The notes: generated by a model not told the origin, from the sequence alone. DNA of 64,000 nucleotides from Saprospiraceae bacterium (GCA_020848695.1 JADLHT010000043.1:62001-126000), one strand, 5' to 3'; shown: positions 37,033-46,731, counted from the stretch's first letter. Program-made: numbers and translations.

Positions 37033-38571
37033 ATGTCATTAAGTCGGAAATGCATAGTATTCTCAATAGTCATAAGTCAGATTCTAATCAAAGTTTCAGC
37101 TCAGAAGGAAGACTATCAATGGATGTTAGGATCACCAGATGGATCATTTAATATGCATTATGAATTCGGAGGATTTGATCTGGACTTTAACCACGGATCG
37201 GTTAAGTTGTTAATCCATCATAAGCCCTTCTATATGAATTCACATAATGCTTCAATCTGTGATACAAATGGAAGCTTATTGCTCTATACCGATGGTTGTT
37301 ATCTGACTGATCGATTGGACAGAAAGATTGCTGGTGGCGATACTTTGAATCCTATCAGAGCTTATTTTGAGAATTGTGCAAAGGAAGGATCTTTGGCTCC
37401 TACAGGACTTGAACTACCTCAGGGAGGAATGATTCTACCATTAACACAGGATAAGTCAAGTCTGATATACCTCAGTGTAGAGACTATTATAGGAACTAAA
37501 TTTCTTTATAGCCCGCACGTATTAGCTACCTGGGTACAGTATGACCGACTTAATGACACCTTTTATGTTATGAAAAAGAACGTGCCAATTGTTAAAGATA
37601 CTTTCCCTACCGGAGGAATGATTGCCATTGAAAAGCATAACAAAAAAGGTTATTGGGTTATAATTCGTAAGGATAGATCTAATGTGATCTATACTTTGGA
37701 TATTGGTGAGGACACAATACAATGGAAGAAGAAAAGCATAGGGGAGTATTATCAATATGGAAGTCTTGGAGTTGCTGCCTTCAGTCCGGATGGAAATACC
37801 TATGGATTTTATTGCAAAGATTATGGATTAGAACTAATGGATTTTGACAGAAATTCAGGAGAGCTTAGTAATTATCGAAAAATCGAAGTCTTGGATACGA
37901 CTTACGGAGTTGGCGGCATCTGCTTTAGTCCCGATAGTAAGAAGTTATATGTTAGTACTTACGAGAACCTGTATCAGTATAATATGGAATCCTCGAATCT
38001 AAAGTCATCTGAAGTGTTAATAGATCATACAAATAATGTAATATGTGATCCGATACTCAAGCGAAAGACAAGATTTGGTCAAATGATTCTAGGCCCTGAT
38101 TGTAGGATTTACATGGTTTCTAGACCTCAACAGACCTGTATGAATATCATCATGAATCCCAATGAAAAAGGGAGGTCTTGTAACTTTATACAACAAGGCA
38201 TTCGATTTCCATATTTGAATCACGGCTCAATTCCTAATTTTCCTCATTACAGGATTGATGAGGCTTATCCTTGTGATAGTACGATTAGATGGGATCTATC
38301 AGAAGTTCATGATTGGAATTTTAGTACTAACATCACTATTTTCCCAAATCCAGTAGAAAGTAATCTGAATGTAGTTTTCCCAAATCCAATACTTAGTGAG
38401 ACATACATTAAATTAATCAATATTGAGGGCTCAATAGTACATTTCGAAAAGATACTTCCCGGGGAGACGAATTTAAAAGTGGATTGTTCAAGATTACCTT
38501 CTGGTATTTACTTATTACAATTAAGAAGCGATAATGGTTCATGGGGAGGCGGGAAGTTTATTAAATTGTAA
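37033..38571 (+). CDS. Beta-propeller secreted protein with T9SS sorting domain, paralog 1
   Basis: A 512-residue protein: signal peptide (IVISQILIKVSAQ), then a long strand-rich region typical of WD40/TolB-like propellers (ASICDTNGSLLLYTDGC, GVAAFSPDGNTYGFY, GICFSPDSKKLYVSTYENLYQY), and a C-terminal T9SS domain from about residue 433 (TIFPNPVESNLNVVFPNP, LPSGIYLLQL, GKFIKL). The next gene is a tandem copy. The sequence motifs around DTNG and FSPD recur in many Bacteroidota T9SS cargo proteins. No catalytic site is visible; a binding or structural role at the surface is likely. Confidence 0.82.
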   Translation: MSLSRKCIVFSIVISQILIKVSAQKEDYQWMLGSPDGSFNMHYEFGGFDLDFNHGSVKLLIHHKPFYMNSHNASICDTNGSLLLYTDGCYLTDRLDRKIAGGDTLNPIRAYFENCAKEGSLAPTGLELPQGGMILPLTQDKSSLIYLSVETIIGTKFLYSPHVLATWVQYDRLNDTFYVMKKNVPIVKDTFPTGGMIAIEKHNKKGYWVIIRKDRSNVIYTLDIGEDTIQWKKKSIGEYYQYGSLGVAAFSPDGNTYGFYCKDYGLELMDFDRNSGELSNYRKIEVLDTTYGVGGICFSPDSKKLYVSTYENLYQYNMESSNLKSSEVLIDHTNNVICDPILKRKTRFGQMILGPDCRIYMVSRPQQTCMNIIMNPNEKGRSCNFIQQGIRFPYLNHGSIPNFPHYRIDEAYPCDSTIRWDLSEVHDWNFSTNITIFPNPVESNLNVVFPNPILSETYIKLINIEGSIVHFEKILPGETNLKVDCSRLPSGIYLLQLRSDNGSWGGGKFIKL

Positions 38572-38630
38572 TGTATAGATGTATCAATTGCTGATGATAT
38601 TAAGGACTAAGTACAGATATATGGAATTAT

Positions 38631-38722
38631 AATATAGGCTTCCTGATGGAGTTTATCTAGTCGAGATGAAGGATATCAATGGCAAGTCAGTAACAAAGCG
38701 AATTAGTATTATTAATAAATAA
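38631..38722 (+). pseudogene. Orphan T9SS sorting-domain tail
   Basis: Between the tandem paralogs, the plus strand encodes, after a stop at 38630, LPDGVYLVEMKDINGK followed by SVTKRISIINK and a stop (38720-38722). This is the characteristic final strand pair of a T9SS type A domain, but its wording differs from the tails of both neighbours, so it is the remnant of a third, different cargo gene rather than a fragment of a paralog. Confidence 0.75.
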
Positions 38723-38739
38723 CTTAAAATTTATCAAGA

Positions 38740-40278
38740 ATGTCATTAAGTCGGAATTGTATAGTATTATCTTTAGTTATAAGCCAGATTCTAATTAAAT
38801 TATCAGCTCAGAAGGAAGACTATCAATGGATGTTGGGATCACCAGATGGATCATTTAATATGCAATATAGATTTGGAGGAATGGATCTGGACTTTAACGA
38901 CGGATCGGTTAAATTATTAATCCATCATAAGCCTTTCTATATGTCTGAACACAATGCTTCAATCTGTGATACCAACGGAAGATTATTGATCTACACCGAC
39001 GGATGTTATCTGACTGATAGATTGGACAGAAAGATAGTTGGTGGAGATACTTTGAATCCTATAGAGGATTATTATGAGAACTGTGTAAAGGAAGGAAAGC
39101 TATATCCTACGGGACTCGAACTACCCCAGGGAGGAATAATTCTACCATTGACACAGGATAAGTCAGGTCTGATATACCTTAGTGTCGAAACTATAATAGG
39201 AACTAAATTTCTTTATAGTCCACATGTATTAGCAACATGGATACAGTATGACCGACTTAATGACACTTTTTATGTGATGAATAAGAACACACCGATCGTT
39301 AGAGATACTTTTCCTACCGGAGGAATGATTGCCATTGAGAAGTATAACAAGAATGGCTATTGGGTCATAATTCGTAAGAATAGATCTAATGTGATTTATA
39401 CACTGGATATTAGTCAGGATACGATTCAATGGAAGAAGAAAAGCATTGGGGAGTATTATCAATATGGCAGTCTTGGAGTTGCAGCCTTCAGTCCGAATGG
39501 AAAGACCTATGGATTTTATTGCAAAAATTATGATCTTGAATTAATGGATTTTGACAGAAATACAGGAGAACTTAGCAATTATCGAAAGATTGAAGTCTTA
39601 GATACAACTACCGGAATAGGCGGCATCTGCTTTAGTCCTGATAGTAAGAAGTTATATGTAAGTACTTATGAGAACTTATATCAGTATGATATGGAATCTT
39701 CAGACCTAAAGTCATCCGAGGTATTAATTGATCATGTAAATAATGTTACTTGTGACCCGGCATTCAAGCGAAAGACAAGATTTGGTCCTATGGTCATAGG
39801 CCCTGATTGTAGGATATACATGGTATCCAATTATCAGCAAACCTGTATGAATATCATCATGAATCCCAATGAATATGGGAGGTCTTGTAACTTTATACAG
39901 CAAGGCATTAGATTTCCACATTTGAATCACGGCTCAATTCCTAATTTTCCTCATTTCAGAATCGATGAGACTTATCCTTGTGATAGTACAATAAGATGGG
40001 ATCTATCAGAAGTTCACGATTGGAATTTTAGTACTAACATCACTATTTTCCCAAATCCTGTTGAAAGTAATCTGAATGTAGTTTTCCCAAATCCAATACT
40101 TAGTGAGACATACATTAAATTAATCAATATTGAGGGCTCAATAGTACATTTCGAAAAAATAATTCCCGGGGAGACGAATATAAATATAGATTGTTCAAGA
40201 CTACCTTCAGGTATTTATTTATTTCAATTAAGAAGCGATAATGGTTCATGGGGAGGCGGGAAGTTTATTAAATTGTAA
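38740..40278 (+). CDS. Beta-propeller secreted protein with T9SS sorting domain, paralog 2
   Basis: A 512-residue tandem copy of the preceding protein, same length without gaps, with most residues identical along the whole length and the same signal peptide and sorting domain. Many third codon positions differ in the body, but a block in the sorting-domain region (from about 40063 for some 95 bases) is identical to paralog 1, suggesting recent gene conversion. Amino-acid changes are scattered (for example MHYEFGGFD to MQYRFGGMD, and SHNAS to EHNAS). About 170 bases with an orphan sorting-domain tail separate the copies. Confidence 0.82.
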   Translation: MSLSRNCIVLSLVISQILIKLSAQKEDYQWMLGSPDGSFNMQYRFGGMDLDFNDGSVKLLIHHKPFYMSEHNASICDTNGRLLIYTDGCYLTDRLDRKIVGGDTLNPIEDYYENCVKEGKLYPTGLELPQGGIILPLTQDKSGLIYLSVETIIGTKFLYSPHVLATWIQYDRLNDTFYVMNKNTPIVRDTFPTGGMIAIEKYNKNGYWVIIRKNRSNVIYTLDISQDTIQWKKKSIGEYYQYGSLGVAAFSPNGKTYGFYCKNYDLELMDFDRNTGELSNYRKIEVLDTTTGIGGICFSPDSKKLYVSTYENLYQYDMESSDLKSSEVLIDHVNNVTCDPAFKRKTRFGPMVIGPDCRIYMVSNYQQTCMNIIMNPNEYGRSCNFIQQGIRFPHLNHGSIPNFPHFRIDETYPCDSTIRWDLSEVHDWNFSTNITIFPNPVESNLNVVFPNPILSETYIKLINIEGSIVHFEKIIPGETNINIDCSRLPSGIYLFQLRSDNGSWGGGKFIKL

Positions 40279-40372
40279 AGTATATTTGAATCAGTAGGGT
40301 CAGATTCAGTGGATCAATCTGGTTCTAACAGAAATTTAGCCCGAACTGGCGTTAATTAATATCGTTCATCAT

Positions 40373-41653
40373 TCATTCAACTTTTCCTTTCAGAATAAAG
40401 TGACCCATCTTACAGTGAAGACATTTTTTTACACTGCATAGATTTTTGAACTGATGAATACAGCCCTGGGATAATCTTGCAGAATCAATTTTTACACCTA
40501 ATTCCGTGAATATCCGGGAGTACTTGTTGTTTTCTTCTGAAAGTTGTTCCAACCATCGAAAAGATTTTTGTATATAATAAGCTTGCAGGTTGGTTTTTCC
40601 ATAATGGTAAGTTAACGGAATTAAGACATTGATGAATAGAATATCGATTGTTGATCTTCCAAGATGACCTGTAGTAGATAGATGACTTTGCTCATTGAAT
40701 TGATAATGAGTCTGCCAATACTCACTTACTTCTGTTTTGAATTTTGGAATAATATCTTTTATGTCTTCATACATTATAAGATTCAGAAATGAAAAATCAT
40801 CCTGATGAATTAATGAAGCAAGCTGTGCAATTCGAATACTTGGAAATCCTGCCGGTCTTAATTTTGAAAAGTACCAATTGTTCGAAGAAATACTATGGAG
40901 CTGATATTTGTGTTTTAAATAATCAAAATTCTTAGTAAGTTGAATCAAATATTCATCTTTAAATTCCTTGCCAAGAAATCCCGAACAACCAAAGAGTAAA
41001 GATTCAAGATTTAGAAGTTTATCTTTCTCTTTTCTTATAATGGAATAATCTAGTAGTTCACTCATTCGATCAAATGCCAATTGATTAACAGGTCCCATTA
41101 AATATCTGCCAATCAAATTGAAAAACATTCTATCCCAATCCTGCTGGTACCGATCAAGTTCATTCTGAATAGCAACAACTTTTTGTTGAAGTCTTTCGAC
41201 CGAACTGTCTTCTAATTGTGAAATAAGGATTGAGTTCGGAATTTTTGAAAGATAAGCACTGCATGCAAGGCGATCCAAATTATTGATAAGAAGGTCATAA
41301 CGATCAATTTCTACTTGTGAGATATACTCCTTTAATTCAAGTGTATTTAATTCGTTGTGATGAATACTAATTTTCTGATCATGCTCCCACACTACGTGAA
41401 GTATAACATTATTGTATTGAGAATCATCTTGATGTTGATGCCTAATCCAATCTGACGAACGAATATGCATCTCAACCTTACCCGACCATAGGATGCCGCC
41501 AATCTTGATTTTAGCATAGTTGAAATCCGGACCCTGATCTTGATTGTAGTCACCCGGATAAATAATTTCCAGGTTTTCATCCTTAGTTGTTTTTAAGGAA
41601 AAAGTTGCCCATTTTTTAGTGCGCCAGAAATAATGCAGGAGGTCCTCTTTCAT
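40373..41653 (-). CDS. DUF2851 family protein
   Basis: A 426-residue protein of PF11013, found widely in Bacteroidota and without known function. Conserved parts include LHYFWRTKKW at the N-terminus, IIYPGDYNQDQGPDFNYA, GKVEMHIRSSDW, NVILHVVWEHD, and a C-terminal Cys cluster (CSVKKCLHCKMG) that could bind metal. No signal peptide, so cytoplasmic. The DQGPDF and ExHxxxSDW residues look like a nuclease-type metal site, which is an inference. Monocistronic. Confidence 0.88.
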   Translation of the reverse strand: MKEDLLHYFWRTKKWATFSLKTTKDENLEIIYPGDYNQDQGPDFNYAKIKIGGILWSGKVEMHIRSSDWIRHQHQDDSQYNNVILHVVWEHDQKISIHHNELNTLELKEYISQVEIDRYDLLINNLDRLACSAYLSKIPNSILISQLEDSSVERLQQKVVAIQNELDRYQQDWDRMFFNLIGRYLMGPVNQLAFDRMSELLDYSIIRKEKDKLLNLESLLFGCSGFLGKEFKDEYLIQLTKNFDYLKHKYQLHSISSNNWYFSKLRPAGFPSIRIAQLASLIHQDDFSFLNLIMYEDIKDIIPKFKTEVSEYWQTHYQFNEQSHLSTTGHLGRSTIDILFINVLIPLTYHYGKTNLQAYYIQKSFRWLEQLSEENNKYSRIFTELGVKIDSARLSQGCIHQFKNLCSVKKCLHCKMGHFILKGKVE

Positions 41654-41966
41654 TGCAGAGTATTTATTGTTATTAGGTAGACAAATATACTATATATTTC
41701 ATAGTCTGAAAGCGATATGTTTTAATTTTAGTGTATAGTAAATTCGATGGTAATGAGCTTGAGAAGAAGGTATAACAGTTACCATTGTCTGACCCTGAGT
41801 ATTTTCTCACATTTGGATCAATTGATTTTTTATTTTCTGAGTAGTTCTAAATTATTAGCATTAAAGCTTTGAATAACCTAGGCTTATTAAAAAAGTAGTT
41901 TAATTCAAATAATAAAAATAACATTTCCGTATCAATTATCTTATGGATTTATGATCTTGAACAGAA
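41654..41966. other. Gene-free spacer
   Basis: 313 bases between the DUF2851 start and the folA stop. On the minus strand TATATTTG (41682-41689) fits a -7 box 29 bases before the DUF2851 ATG. I see no coding frame, hairpin terminator or RNA gene in the rest. Confidence 0.4.
41682..41689 (-). promoter_or_regulatory. Possible -7 box for the DUF2851 gene
   Basis: TATATTTG on the minus strand, full TAnnTTTG match, suitably placed before the ATG at 41653; no clear -33 TTG. Confidence 0.35.
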
Positions 41967-42467
41967 TTAAATATTAGTTTTTCTAATGTATTTATTGAAG
42001 GAGTAATTGAAATTGTTTTTCGAATCTTTCTCATGTTTTTCTTCATATTGGAGAAGCCATTCTTCCTGAGTGTATTGAGGAAAGTAAACGTCACCCTGAA
42101 GATCAGCATCAATCCAGGTTATATAAAGATCTGTCCAGTAGGATTGAGATTGAGAGTAAATCTCACCTCCTCCTACTATAAATAGTTCGGTTTCATGATT
42201 CATTTTAGCTAGTAATATTCCCTCTTCGATAGTCCGGACAATATGACATTGTGAATAGTATAATGAAGTATTTCTACTGACAATGATATTAGTGCGTCCC
42301 GGCAAAGGCTTGCCAATACTTTCAAAGCATTTTCTCCCCATTAAAATATGATGCCCTATTGTTTTTTCTTTAAAGTATTTTAAGTCCGCAGGAATATGCC
42401 ATGGAATTTGATTGTTGATACCTATTAATCGATCAGGTGTCATGGCAACGAGAGCTGATATTCTCAT
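41967..42467 (-). CDS. folA: Dihydrofolate reductase
   Basis: A 166-residue NADPH-dependent enzyme making tetrahydrofolate. The N-terminus ISALVAMTPDRLIGINN, the substrate loop IPWHIPADLKYFK with the catalytic acidic residue replaced in the usual way by Asp in PADLKYF, the HILMGRKCFESIG NADPH motif, LPGRTNIIVSR and LFIVGGGEIYSQ are all present. It overlaps mrdA by four bases and is the last gene of the cell-shape operon. Confidence 0.95.
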   Translation of the reverse strand: MRISALVAMTPDRLIGINNQIPWHIPADLKYFKEKTIGHHILMGRKCFESIGKPLPGRTNIIVSRNTSLYYSQCHIVRTIEEGILLAKMNHETELFIVGGGEIYSQSQSYWTDLYITWIDADLQGDVYFPQYTQEEWLLQYEEKHEKDSKNNFNYSFNKYIRKTNI

Positions 42468-44317
42468 TTTGGCTTTTTTGTTTTAATTTTATAATTAATC
42501 ATATCCTGCTCCAATAATTTTCTTGAATCGCTTATACTATCGTTTAGGTATTTTTCAATAACCAAAGATCCAATAGGAGCTGCTACGTCTCCTCCCCATC
42601 CCGCATTTTCTATATAAACAGCTAAGGCAATTTGAGGTTTATATTTTGGTGCAAACGCAAAGAATACAGAATGATCCTCACCATGAGGATTCTGTGAAGT
42701 ACCCGTCTTTCCACATATCGTTATAGGAGCAAAATAAGCTTTTCTTGCAGTACCGGCAGAAACCGCTTTTTCCATACCATCAATTACAGGTTCATAGTAT
42801 TTCTTATTAATAGGTATTTCATATTTGGTTCGAAGATTTTCGGGTAATTGATATTCACCATGATTAAATCCTCTTACGAGATGAGGCGTATAATAATAGC
42901 CTCTGTTTGAAATGATAGCGGCAAGATTTGCCATCTGAAGCGTTGTAAGCTGCAATTCACCCTGACCAATCCCTACAGAAATAATATAGGTCGATCTCCA
43001 ATTATTGGTCTTATAAAGTCTCGAATAATACTCAGAGGTTGGTATAAATCCTCCATTTTCTGTTGCAACATCAGAATATAGAGGTTTTCCCAATCCAAAA
43101 TATCCCAGGTATCGAGTAAGAATATCCAAGCCTTCCTGGGGTTTATTAAATCCATTTTTTTCAATAAGGTCTCTAAATGTTTGAATAAAATATGAATTGC
43201 ATGAATGTTGCAGAGCCACTGAAATGCTGTAAGGTGCCGGGTGCTGATGACAGCCATAAGAAACAGTCTTATAAAAATATGCACCTTTGCATGAATGCGA
43301 AGTATTTTCATACAATACTTTTTCTTGTTGGGCAATCAAGGCAAGGACCGGTTTAAAGATTGATCCCGGGGGATACATTGCTGATGATGATCGGTCAAAC
43401 AATGGCTTGCTGGAATCCAATAACAAATGAGCATAGTCACGTCCCCGATTACGGTTTACAGATAAGAGATTTGGGTCAAAGTTTGGAGAAGATACAAGAG
43501 CAAGTATTTCACCGCTTGATGGATCCAGAGCAACAATACTGCCTGATTTGTTCTTAAGGATTGTCTCACAGAATTTTTGGAGTTCAATATCAATACCCAA
43601 AATGAGATCTGAACCGGCTTCAGCGTTTTTATCCAATGCGCCATTTAGATAGGAGCCAACTTGTTGTCCCAATTTATCCCTAAGCACAAATTGTACGCCT
43701 TTGTATCCTTTTATATAATCTTCATATTGCTTTTCGAGACCATTGACACCGATATAGTCCCCCAATTTATATTCACCACCGGAATTTTCAATGTCTGATT
43801 TTTTAACCTCACTCATGTATCCAAGAAAGTGTGCGCCATAAGGATATGGATATTCCCGCACTGATCTTAGATAAGTTGAGAATGCAGGAAATTCAAATAG
43901 ATTTTCCTGAAATCTCAGAAATGTTTCCGGTTCGATGTTTTTTTGAAAAATAAATGGTACTGATTTAGAATACATATTACTAGACCAGTCTTTATCCAGA
44001 TTTTGAACAAAGGTTTCTTTGGTGATATTGAGCAGCCTGCAAAATTTGATTGTATCAAAATTGGAATTCAACTGTTTGTAAGTTACATAAAGATCATAGG
44101 CAGGATAATTAATTACGAGTATTTTTCCGTTTCGGTCGTAGAACAGCCCTCTTGCGGGTTCGATGGTTTTTTGAATTAAAGTCGTTGCTTTGGCTTTATC
44201 TGAATAATAAGCATCCAGAAGTTGTAATTTCATAAGTATAAAAATGAAAATACTCACTGTTGCGATAAGGATAATCCGTACGCTGAGAAACTTTATTTTT
44301 TTTTCTTTATTTGCCAA
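42464..44317 (-). CDS. mrdA: Penicillin-binding protein 2 (peptidoglycan transpeptidase)
   Basis: A 617-residue class B PBP that cross-links peptidoglycan during cell elongation. One N-terminal membrane helix (about 12-30) precedes the dimerisation domain, starting with the conserved IEPARGLFYDRNGKIL; the transpeptidase domain has the active Ser in GSIFKP, the SCN motif in QHSCNSYF and KTGTSQ. Position behind mreBCD matches the Rod complex operon. Ten bases separate it from mreD. Confidence 0.95.
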   Translation of the reverse strand: MANKEKKIKFLSVRIILIATVSIFIFILMKLQLLDAYYSDKAKATTLIQKTIEPARGLFYDRNGKILVINYPAYDLYVTYKQLNSNFDTIKFCRLLNITKETFVQNLDKDWSSNMYSKSVPFIFQKNIEPETFLRFQENLFEFPAFSTYLRSVREYPYPYGAHFLGYMSEVKKSDIENSGGEYKLGDYIGVNGLEKQYEDYIKGYKGVQFVLRDKLGQQVGSYLNGALDKNAEAGSDLILGIDIELQKFCETILKNKSGSIVALDPSSGEILALVSSPNFDPNLLSVNRNRGRDYAHLLLDSSKPLFDRSSSAMYPPGSIFKPVLALIAQQEKVLYENTSHSCKGAYFYKTVSYGCHQHPAPYSISVALQHSCNSYFIQTFRDLIEKNGFNKPQEGLDILTRYLGYFGLGKPLYSDVATENGGFIPTSEYYSRLYKTNNWRSTYIISVGIGQGELQLTTLQMANLAAIISNRGYYYTPHLVRGFNHGEYQLPENLRTKYEIPINKKYYEPVIDGMEKAVSAGTARKAYFAPITICGKTGTSQNPHGEDHSVFFAFAPKYKPQIALAVYIENAGWGGDVAAPIGSLVIEKYLNDSISDSRKLLEQDMINYKIKTKKPK

Positions 44318-44327
44318 GAGAAATCAA

Positions 44328-44849
44328 CTAATCTTTTGGATTGACTAACAATTGATATAAGAAAATAACGAGCATGGAAATAACAAAACTGCAGATCGAC
44401 TTTAAAAGTATTTCTCCGAAATAGACAAAGGTGAATATTTCCAGAGTAAAATAAATGAATAAATATACGAAACAAAGGATTCCGGAATATTGTAAAAACC
44501 AATACATACCCAACTGACTCGCTACCGGTTTTTGATGGATTGAATAACCGGATTTGGGTTCCAAAAATTTTATCACCAATATTCTTGATGCTGCCATCCA
44601 TAGACAAGCAGAAGCATGAACACCTATACTTCCATAAAATCCATCTACAATTAATCCGGATATAAATGCAATTAAGAATACAATAAAAGTAGGTAAAGCA
44701 ATTGGAAGCAACATGATCCCCAATGGATAAATGATAATATTAAAATATTTAGAGCTACTTTGCTCAAGATTGATATCTCTCAAAATCAAAACTTGTAGAA
44801 ATATCAAGATTATTATCCTAAGACCGTTAACAATCAGTTCTCTATTCAT
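44328..44849 (-). CDS. mreD: Rod shape-determining protein MreD
   Basis: A 173-residue protein with about five membrane helices, small and poorly conserved as usual for MreD. It contains IYPLGIMLLPIALP and GLIVDGFYGSIGVHASACLW, the latter resembling the family's loop after a central helix. A longer frame extends upstream to 45005, but ATG 44849 (MNRELIVNGLRI) gives the normal start and overlaps the mreC end by eight bases. It links MreB and MreC to the Rod complex in the inner membrane. Confidence 0.88.
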   Translation of the reverse strand: MNRELIVNGLRIIILIFLQVLILRDINLEQSSSKYFNIIIYPLGIMLLPIALPTFIVFLIAFISGLIVDGFYGSIGVHASACLWMAASRILVIKFLEPKSGYSIHQKPVASQLGMYWFLQYSGILCFVYLFIYFTLEIFTFVYFGEILLKSICSFVISMLVIFLYQLLVNPKD

Positions 44850-45669
44850 ATTTTTCTGATTGATGTTCAAGGTTTTCTTTCTCGGATCTGTAAGGATGAT
44901 TAATAATATAGACCTGATCCAGATTAAAGAAAGATTGAGTGGGCGTGGCTTCAATGGTATAGGTAAAAGCACCCGGCTCAACATGAAAGGAAGTAATTTT
45001 CCCAACTGAAATATCTTGTGGAAAAATTATTGAATAGCCACTAGTTACAATACTATCACCAATATTAATTAAAGCATATCGTTGTATGTCTTCGAGTTGC
45101 AACTTCATCGGATCTTTCCCATCCCAAACCATGGTGCCGATGAATCCGCTTTTGGGAATTTTACAACTGATTCTAGATTTTGAATGTAATAATGAGAGAA
45201 CAAGTGAAAAATGTTCACTGACGTCAGTAATAATTCCAACAACTCCCTGCACCGTAATAACACCCATCCCTTTGCTGACTCCATCATTGGATCCTTTGTC
45301 TAGGGTAATCGTATTATTTCGTTTTACGAGACTATTGTTAACCACATTTGCTGGTATTATTTCGTACAAATTTTTACTTAAAGTGTGGAGTTGTGTGTCA
45401 AGATTTGATTTATTTATCTGATCGAAAGTTCGTTTCAACAATAATTTGTTTTCTTCAGCAAGACTATCATTCTTTTGTTGTAACGAAAAATAATTAAGTA
45501 TGGACTGGTATTGAAGTGAAATTAAGTTAGAATATACCTGTCCGGAATAAAAGTAAATCTGACTTTGACGCTGATTGTATTTTACAATCCAATAGAAGCA
45601 AATAATTTGCAATATGAGAAAGAGTACAAGGGCTCCATTTTTAACAATGATTCTTAATGCATCTAACAT
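44842..45669 (-). CDS. mreC: Rod shape-determining protein MreC
   Basis: A 275-residue bitopic membrane protein: N-terminal helix (about 12-30), coiled-coil region (about 60-100), then a periplasmic double beta-barrel with IPANVVNNSLVKRNNTITLDKG, DGVSKGMGVITVQGVVG and SGYSIIFPQDISVGKI. It organises the elongation complex with MreD and PBP2. It starts 33 bases after mreB. Confidence 0.94.
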   Translation of the reverse strand: MLDALRIIVKNGALVLFLILQIICFYWIVKYNQRQSQIYFYSGQVYSNLISLQYQSILNYFSLQQKNDSLAEENKLLLKRTFDQINKSNLDTQLHTLSKNLYEIIPANVVNNSLVKRNNTITLDKGSNDGVSKGMGVITVQGVVGIITDVSEHFSLVLSLLHSKSRISCKIPKSGFIGTMVWDGKDPMKLQLEDIQRYALINIGDSIVTSGYSIIFPQDISVGKITSFHVEPGAFTYTIEATPTQSFFNLDQVYIINHPYRSEKENLEHQSEKYE

Positions 45670-45702
45670 GAAGAAAGCATCTGTTTGTGTATTTAGATTT
45701 AA

Positions 45703-46731
45703 TTAACTTCCTCTCCCTATTAAGAATGAAAATTTATCGGTCTTCTTAAGGGCGATTCCGGTCCCTCTGACAACAGCTCTCAGGGGATCCTCTGCTATGG
45801 TTACGGGTAATTTTGTTTTGGCAGAAAGTCTTTTGTCCAGACCTCTTAATAAGGCGCCGCCTCCCGTTAAGAATAACCCGGTTTTGTAAATGTCTGAGGC
45901 AAGTTCAGGAGGAGTAATTTCCAATGCTTTAAGAACTGCTTCTTCTATTTTCATAATCGACTTGTTGAGCGATTCAGCTATTTCTTCGTGACCAATAACA
46001 ATCTGTCTTGGAATACCGGACATCAAGTCTCTTCCATTAATGGCATAGGGTTCAGGTTTTATATCAAGATCTTTGATTGCAGCACCCGTGTGTATTTTTA
46101 TATTTTCTGCTGTTCGTTCACCAATGAGAAGGTTGTGTTCCCGTCTCATAAAATCAATAATGTCTTCAGTAAATTCATCGCCGGCAACCCTGATCGATTG
46201 ATCACAGACTATACCGGATAAGGCTATTACTGCAATTTCAGTTGTTCCACCTCCGATATCAATAACCATATTTCCAACAGGTTCTTCAACGTCCAAACCA
46301 ATTCCCAAGGCGGCAGCCATTGGCTCGTGAATTAGATATGTTTCTTTAGAATCAACATGATCTGCAGAATCAAAAACGGCTCGTTTTTCAACCTCGGTAA
46401 TGCCTGAAGGAATACAAATGACCATCTTCAAATGGGTGAAAAATCGTCTTTTAGCACCGATCATTCCTATCATTCCCTGTATCATACTCTCTGCCGCATT
46501 AAAATCAGCAATTACTCCATCTTTCAATGGTCTCAGGGTCTCTATATTTCTATGTGCTTTCTCATGCATCTGCATGGCTCTTTTACCAACGGCGATTGTT
46601 TCTCCGGTCTTTTTATCAATAGCTACGATTGAAGGTTCATCTACTACTACACGATCATCCTGCATTATTAGGGTATTGGCCGTACCAAGGTCAACCGCTA
46701 ATTCCTGCATGAATAAGTTAAATAATTTCAT
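45703..46731 (-). CDS. mreB: Cell shape-determining actin homolog MreB
   Basis: A 342-residue cytoplasmic actin-like ATPase that forms filaments under the inner membrane and positions wall synthesis. Motifs: AVDLGTANTLI (phosphate 1), RPLKDGVIADFNAAE, LIHEPMAAALGIGLDV, VIDIGGGTTEIAVI (phosphate 2) and LTGGGALLRGLD (adenosine). First gene of mreB-mreC-mreD-mrdA-folA, divergent from the CNNM gene. Confidence 0.97.
   Translation of the reverse strand: MKLFNLFMQELAVDLGTANTLIMQDDRVVVDEPSIVAIDKKTGETIAVGKRAMQMHEKAHRNIETLRPLKDGVIADFNAAESMIQGMIGMIGAKRRFFTHLKMVICIPSGITEVEKRAVFDSADHVDSKETYLIHEPMAAALGIGLDVEEPVGNMVIDIGGGTTEIAVIALSGIVCDQSIRVAGDEFTEDIIDFMRREHNLLIGERTAENIKIHTGAAIKDLDIKPEPYAINGRDLMSGIPRQIVIGHEEIAESLNKSIMKIEEAVLKALEITPPELASDIYKTGLFLTGGGALLRGLDKRLSAKTKLPVTIAEDPLRAVVRGTGIALKKTDKFSFLIGRGS

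Noticed and set aside
36918..37151. 77-codon frame overlapping the start of propeller paralog 1
   Set aside because: Overlaps the real gene's signal peptide and the barrel-gene relic in another frame; no independent support.
40287..40308. TGAATC/GATTCA hairpin after propeller paralog 2
   Set aside because: Only six base pairs and no T-run; too weak to call a terminator.
44328..45005. Longer MreD starting at 45005
   Set aside because: The extra 52 residues are antisense-free but overlap mreC coding sequence and are unlike MreD; ATG 44849 fits the family.
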